In this document: piece after piece, positions 48,760-52,270 of the stretch
Position numbering within the stretch: the first letter of the stretch is position 1
Layout: the number at the start of each line of letters is the position of its first letter
Source of the DNA: Planctomycetota bacterium
Lineage (GTDB): Bacteria; Planctomycetota; PUPC01; JACPCR01
Assembly (NCBI GenBank): GCA_030740295.1
Contig: JASLXP010000172.1
Location: 1-52,270, forward strand
Length of the DNA: 52,270 bases
Direction of reading: 5' to 3'
Notes under the pieces: generated by a model
What the model was told of the DNA's origin: nothing
The model's database searches: none
What the model saw: only the letters and a program-made list of their open reading frames with translations
Position numbers and translations under genes: made by a program

Positions 48760-48876
48760 TTGAAATCTCCTGAAAGGTCTCGGGTATCTCCCAGATCTGG
48801 TAAGCCGTGGAGTATAAGAAGCTTGGGGCAAGTATTCAACGATAGCTACTACACTTGTGGCCGATGTCTTCCTGCA

Positions 48877-49398
48877 TCAAAGCTCTTCTCTTTTGCGGGT
48901 GTTTTCGGCTGTCCCATGGAGCAGTAGATTTCCATCCTTGGACATCACCATAAACGTGGTCTCGAATTTGTCATTGTTGACAGAACGCTCCACGATGGTG
49001 CCATTGACATACTCTGAATCAATCGACCAGGTCATGGTTGCGACCACCTCGTTCCAGAGGCCGGCCCACTCGCTTCTGTTGCCATAAGTATCGAAAATCC
49101 ATTTTTCATACTTCTTGCTTCCCTTGTCGAAGCGTTGAATCTCAAGGGCTTCATGATCATCGCTGCTGATGGAGGCCTGCTGGTACTGGCCAGCCAGGAC
49201 CCACTTGACTGTCTTGCTCTCTTTCTGCTCTTTTCCCTTTGGCGTCCATTATGCCGGTTTGAGAACCATGCTGGTGTCCCATGTTCCCAACCATCGATCC
49301 AAGACCTTTATCTTCACAGGCTGTTCGGCAGGTTCGGCCCGTATCGTGGAAGCGAGAAGGGAAAGCGCGATTGCGGAAAACATGAACAACTTCTTCAT
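48877..49398 (-). pseudogene. Secreted DUF1579-like protein, single nonsense codon
   Basis: A 173-codon frame with a good ribosome-binding site (AGAGGGA) and a signal peptide (MKKLFMFSAIALSLLAS). It then shows the DUF1579-like opening RWLGTWDTSMVLKPA. Codon 50 is TAA (49249-49251), after which the same frame resumes with WTPKGKEQKES and runs to TGA at 48877. The expected residue is Glu (GAA to TAA is one base). The rest, including WVLAGQYQQASIS and the strands ending TTFMVMSKDG, is intact, so the loss is recent or a sequencing error. Relatives are small lipocalin-like secreted proteins of unclear role. It lies 50 bases after the DUF3857 protein gene, on the same strand. Confidence 0.75.
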
Positions 49399-49448
49399 GA
49401 TGATTCCCTCTGGTGGTGTGATGGGAATGTGTGACTGTGGCTAACTAC

Positions 49449-52270
49449 CTAATCACCACCCACCTGAACGACGATTTCGTGGATCTCATTCTGGTCGATT
49501 GCGCGACAAAGACTCTGGAACGAACGATAAGCGACCGGCTGGACCCGCTGGATGGGCAGACGGATGGTGCGCGTCATTTCGAAGACCTCGCCATTCTCTT
49601 TGACGGCCACGTCATATCGTCCCTGAGGTGCGATCCGTTTCATGGGCTGGGGCGTGTCCTTGATCGTGCTGCCTTTGGGAAACTTAAGGCGGGTCTCGAC
49701 TCGCCGGTTCATCGGGTTCTGCAGGAGCAGGGGAATGTGTCGGCCAGGAATCGCGGCGTAACGCCGGATCATGTTGCTGCGGCCGATCAGTTTGCCCACG
49801 CGCAAATAGTCGCCTTCCCGCCGGGCGAATCTTGATGCGGCGAATTGATATCTGAGCACGACGGGTTTTTTGTAGTTGTCAACGTTAAGGATTTTGAGCC
49901 CACTGACGGTCGCCCCCGGGATGGAATAGTTGACATTGCGCTCGATGAACTGGGTCCATTGCTGGAGGGTGTAGGTCTCTTCCACTCGCCGGATGGCGCC
50001 GGCCAGTGAGCCGCTGTAGGATTCTTCGATGACGGATTTGATCGCGCCCTGGGCGGAGACATCGGCCGTCCAGCGAGTGAAGAGTTGATCCTGCTCTGAA
50101 GGCGGCTCGGGGATCTCGATAAAAGTATCACCGTCGTCGGAAATTCTGAGGCCCTTGGTTCCACCGAGTGCGGGCGGCAGGTATCCGAAGGGCATCTTTC
50201 GGCTGGTGGGATCGATCCACTTCCTGTTATCACCAAGATGAAGTCTGAGCAGCCCGTACCGATAGGTGCCGAGGCTCGGAACTTCGAGGACGGGCAGGGC
50301 CTGAGTCTGGCTGTACGTGAAAACGATGTCCGAGGGAATCCCCGCGTGATCGTAGAGACTCTTTAGCACGACCAGCATGTTGCCGCCCCGCATGCTGTAA
50401 ACGAGGTGCGCGGATGTATTGAGTGAGACCGAGCTGCCTGGCGTCTTTACCCGCTTTTCCACCATGCGAAAAATGGCCTCAGCCTTCCGGAGCGGATCGG
50501 TGAGCCCTTCGATGGCCTTGCTTGTATCGGCTTTCATTTCGGGGCTGAGCTTCAGCCGGGGGTAGAGGCGGTTGTAATAGTGACGCCGGACGGAATCCCA
50601 GTTCAGGCCGCCGGAGAACTGGACGTGCGGAATGAATTCCTGGTAAGGCACTGCGCGTGGCTCACGATGCACGGCAGTCGGATTCTTCATGTTCCATTCG
50701 TAGTGCGCCAGGTCGCCTTTCTTTTTGATTTTGGGCTTCACCTTGGCGTTTCGGAAGTGATATTTGAGCGGGAATTTCGCAGGCGTCATCAGCACGAGCT
50801 GGGCACGCTCGGTCGGAATCTCGATGGAGTTGAAAGTGAAGTTAGCGCCCGGATAGGCGTTTGGGATCGTAATCCGCCCGGACGCGTGGAGGTATTCGTA
50901 TTGGACCACGTCGCCCGGCGCCAGGCCGCTCATGGTGTAGCTGGATTTCTTGGTGCTGATCTCGGGCTCAAGGGTTTCACCGTTCGGCTTGATGACACGG
51001 AGAAAGTAAATGCGTGAACCTCTGGGGATGCTGATCTCGCCCATCCGCTGGACACCGCCTTTATCCAGAACTTTGGCAATGATATGCGTCAGCTCGAGTG
51101 AAGATCCGTCCGGAAGGATGCGGGCAACAAACTGGTCGAGCATGTAGACGGTAGAAACGCCCGGGTACTGCTTCTTGCTGTCACGTTCCTTCAACACCTC
51201 CGCGAGGGTAACCCGGTAGGGCTCGATCTCATCCTCCTGGCCGAGCTCCAGCGCGGATTGCCGCATGCTCAGGTCGGTGGGAACTTCTTCGTGTGCGGCA
51301 AAGATGGCCTTGCTGGCCTCCTCTTCGTTGCCGGTCTCGAACTGCAGGGTCGCCAGTGCCCGCTGAACGGTGGCCGGGCTGACGGAATCCTCGAGCAGAT
51401 CGGTCAACACACTCCGCGCGTCTTCACTCTTACCCATGCGCCGGTACATGTCGGCCAGCGCGAATTTGTAGCTCGCCTCTTTCGGCATCAGACCGCTGAG
51501 CCGCTGATACTCGCGTGCAGCCTCTTTGAATCGGCCGAGAGCGATCCAGTTCCGCGCACGCTCTGAACTGCGAGGGTTAATCCGGTCCAAGGCGTCCAGG
51601 CATTCCCGGACGCGCCGGTAATTACGCCGGTCCTTATACCATTTGATGCCGATGTTCAGCAGCCGCTCGCCTTCCTGGTGATCTTTGAATGCCCGCTCGA
51701 GAGACTCAGTCGCCATGTCGTTCCAGCCTTTCGCACGATAGGCTGTATAGAGACCGAGGTGGAATCCCCAGTAATCCGGATTAATGGCGACACAATGCTC
51801 CAGAGTCTTGATGGCGCGGTCGGGATGGTCTTCGTCGATATCAAAATCAGAAGCTTCATCGAGCGCGAGGGCAAACTCATCGGCAAGCTGCGCGGCTTTT
51901 TGAAACGACTGCCGGGCTCGCGAGCTCGATTCTTCCGTGGAAACGGAATAATCATCCTTGAGGTAACGGGCCAGGTAAAAATGAAACTCGGCAAAATCCG
52001 GCGCGGCCTCGATGCAGCGTTCGGCGAGGACCCGCGCTTCCACCGTGTTGCCGGCCTCGCTGGCCAGCCACGCCTTGACGAAGTTTGCCCAGGCGTCCTT
52101 CGGATTGCCGGCAAGGATCTCGTCGCACGCGGCTTCGGCCGTTCGATTCAGCGGCTGTGGTTTCTCGTCGATGAAGCCGGCCTGTTCAGGCTGGGCCTTG
52201 AATTCCGCATTTCCGCCGGGCGCGCCGCGAAGGGCCTTTCCATATTCATCGGTAACGTACAGATGAAAAC
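49449..52270 (-). CDS. TPR protein with DUF3857 and transglutaminase-like domains (5' end outside window)
   Basis: At least 939 residues; the frame is open to the edge of the window, so the start is not seen. TPR repeats fill about the first 330 residues. A DUF3857 domain follows (from about VYMLDQFVARILPDGSSLE to the Ig-like strands with PRAVPYQEFIPHVQFSGG). Then comes a transglutaminase-like core (TSKAIEGLTDPLRKAEAIF, MRGGNMLVVLKSLYDHAGIP) whose expected catalytic Cys in the GNxxC position is replaced by MLV, so it is probably inactive. A C-terminal DUF3858-like beta domain ends the chain. Many Bacteroidota and PVC bacteria encode such secreted proteins. It is the first visible gene of a minus-strand group with the DUF1579-like and TPR genes. 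Confidence 0.8.
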   Translation of the reverse strand, partial: FHLYVTDEYGKALRGAPGGNAEFKAQPEQAGFIDEKPQPLNRTAEAACDEILAGNPKDAWANFVKAWLASEAGNTVEARVLAERCIEAAPDFAEFHFYLARYLKDDYSVSTEESSSRARQSFQKAAQLADEFALALDEASDFDIDEDHPDRAIKTLEHCVAINPDYWGFHLGLYTAYRAKGWNDMATESLERAFKDHQEGERLLNIGIKWYKDRRNYRRVRECLDALDRINPRSSERARNWIALGRFKEAAREYQRLSGLMPKEASYKFALADMYRRMGKSEDARSVLTDLLEDSVSPATVQRALATLQFETGNEEEASKAIFAAHEEVPTDLSMRQSALELGQEDEIEPYRVTLAEVLKERDSKKQYPGVSTVYMLDQFVARILPDGSSLELTHIIAKVLDKGGVQRMGEISIPRGSRIYFLRVIKPNGETLEPEISTKKSSYTMSGLAPGDVVQYEYLHASGRITIPNAYPGANFTFNSIEIPTERAQLVLMTPAKFPLKYHFRNAKVKPKIKKKGDLAHYEWNMKNPTAVHREPRAVPYQEFIPHVQFSGGLNWDSVRRHYYNRLYPRLKLSPEMKADTSKAIEGLTDPLRKAEAIFRMVEKRVKTPGSSVSLNTSAHLVYSMRGGNMLVVLKSLYDHAGIPSDIVFTYSQTQALPVLEVPSLGTYRYGLLRLHLGDNRKWIDPTSRKMPFGYLPPALGGTKGLRISDDGDTFIEIPEPPSEQDQLFTRWTADVSAQGAIKSVIEESYSGSLAGAIRRVEETYTLQQWTQFIERNVNYSIPGATVSGLKILNVDNYKKPVVLRYQFAASRFARREGDYLRVGKLIGRSNMIRRYAAIPGRHIPLLLQNPMNRRVETRLKFPKGSTIKDTPQPMKRIAPQGRYDVAVKENGEVFEMTRTIRLPIQRVQPVAYRSFQSLCRAIDQNEIHEIVVQVGGD

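Overview
The window is a bacterial chromosome segment, mostly GC-rich, from a Gram-negative cell: there are many signal peptides, an outer-membrane beta-barrel and periplasmic multihaem cytochromes. Large MoxR / DUF58 / BatA-like VWA / DUF4175 / DUF4159 operons, PA14 domains, big TPR proteins and intergenic palindromes suggest the PVC superphylum (Planctomycetota, Verrucomicrobiota, Lentisphaerota) or a neighbour such as Hydrogenedentota. No rRNA, tRNA or core marker gene is present, so the phylum is an inference.

Layout. 1-1492: the end of a broken IS110-type transposase, then a field of small perfect palindromes. 1493-18416 (minus strand, 'cluster 1'): FHA-MoxR ATPase, DUF58 protein, BatA/VWA protein with a PA14 domain, and a second large VWA protein. 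A secreted glycoside-hydrolase-like gene on the opposite strand follows, then a DUF4175 protein with a very long Gln-rich tract and a squalene-cyclase-like repeat protein. 19061-24423: a membrane histidine kinase and a sigma-54 activator (NtrC type), convergent with a propionyl-CoA synthetase. 24573-29206: a tandem TGACC/GGTCA operator region, a strong -24/-12 (sigma-54) promoter, and an operon of a 5-haem cytochrome, an outer-membrane porin-like barrel and a 4-haem cytochrome. 29207-30060: gene debris. 30061-46250 ('cluster 2', plus strand): PA14-TPR protein, tandem DUF4159 protein, a second FHA-MoxR (interrupted by an amber codon), DUF58, a 1451-residue protein equal to the two VWA proteins of cluster 1 fused, a small secreted protein, a second DUF4175 protein and a CBM-like protein. 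46397-52270: an AEC transporter, a bidirectional terminator, and a minus-strand group of a TPR protein, a DUF1579-like gene with one nonsense codon and a DUF3857/transglutaminase TPR protein running off the window.

How it fits together. Clusters 1 and 2 are paralogous, nearly colinear copies of one envelope system. In it a MoxR AAA+ ATPase probably acts on membrane-anchored VWA proteins, with DUF58 and DUF4175 partners. The copies differ by gene fusion or fission, FHA decay, low-complexity expansion and an inserted inverted gene. The two-component system and the cytochrome-porin operon look like a regulatory circuit: the activator gene lies close to a sigma-54 promoter with upstream dyad sites at typical enhancer distance. 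I regard the cytochrome-porin-cytochrome operon with its own sigma-54 control region as the best candidate for a little-described system (possible electron transfer across the outer membrane). The second is the family of co-varying hairpins flanking the second MoxR gene. Three otherwise sound reading frames each carry one internal stop, which suggests recent gene decay or assembly error.
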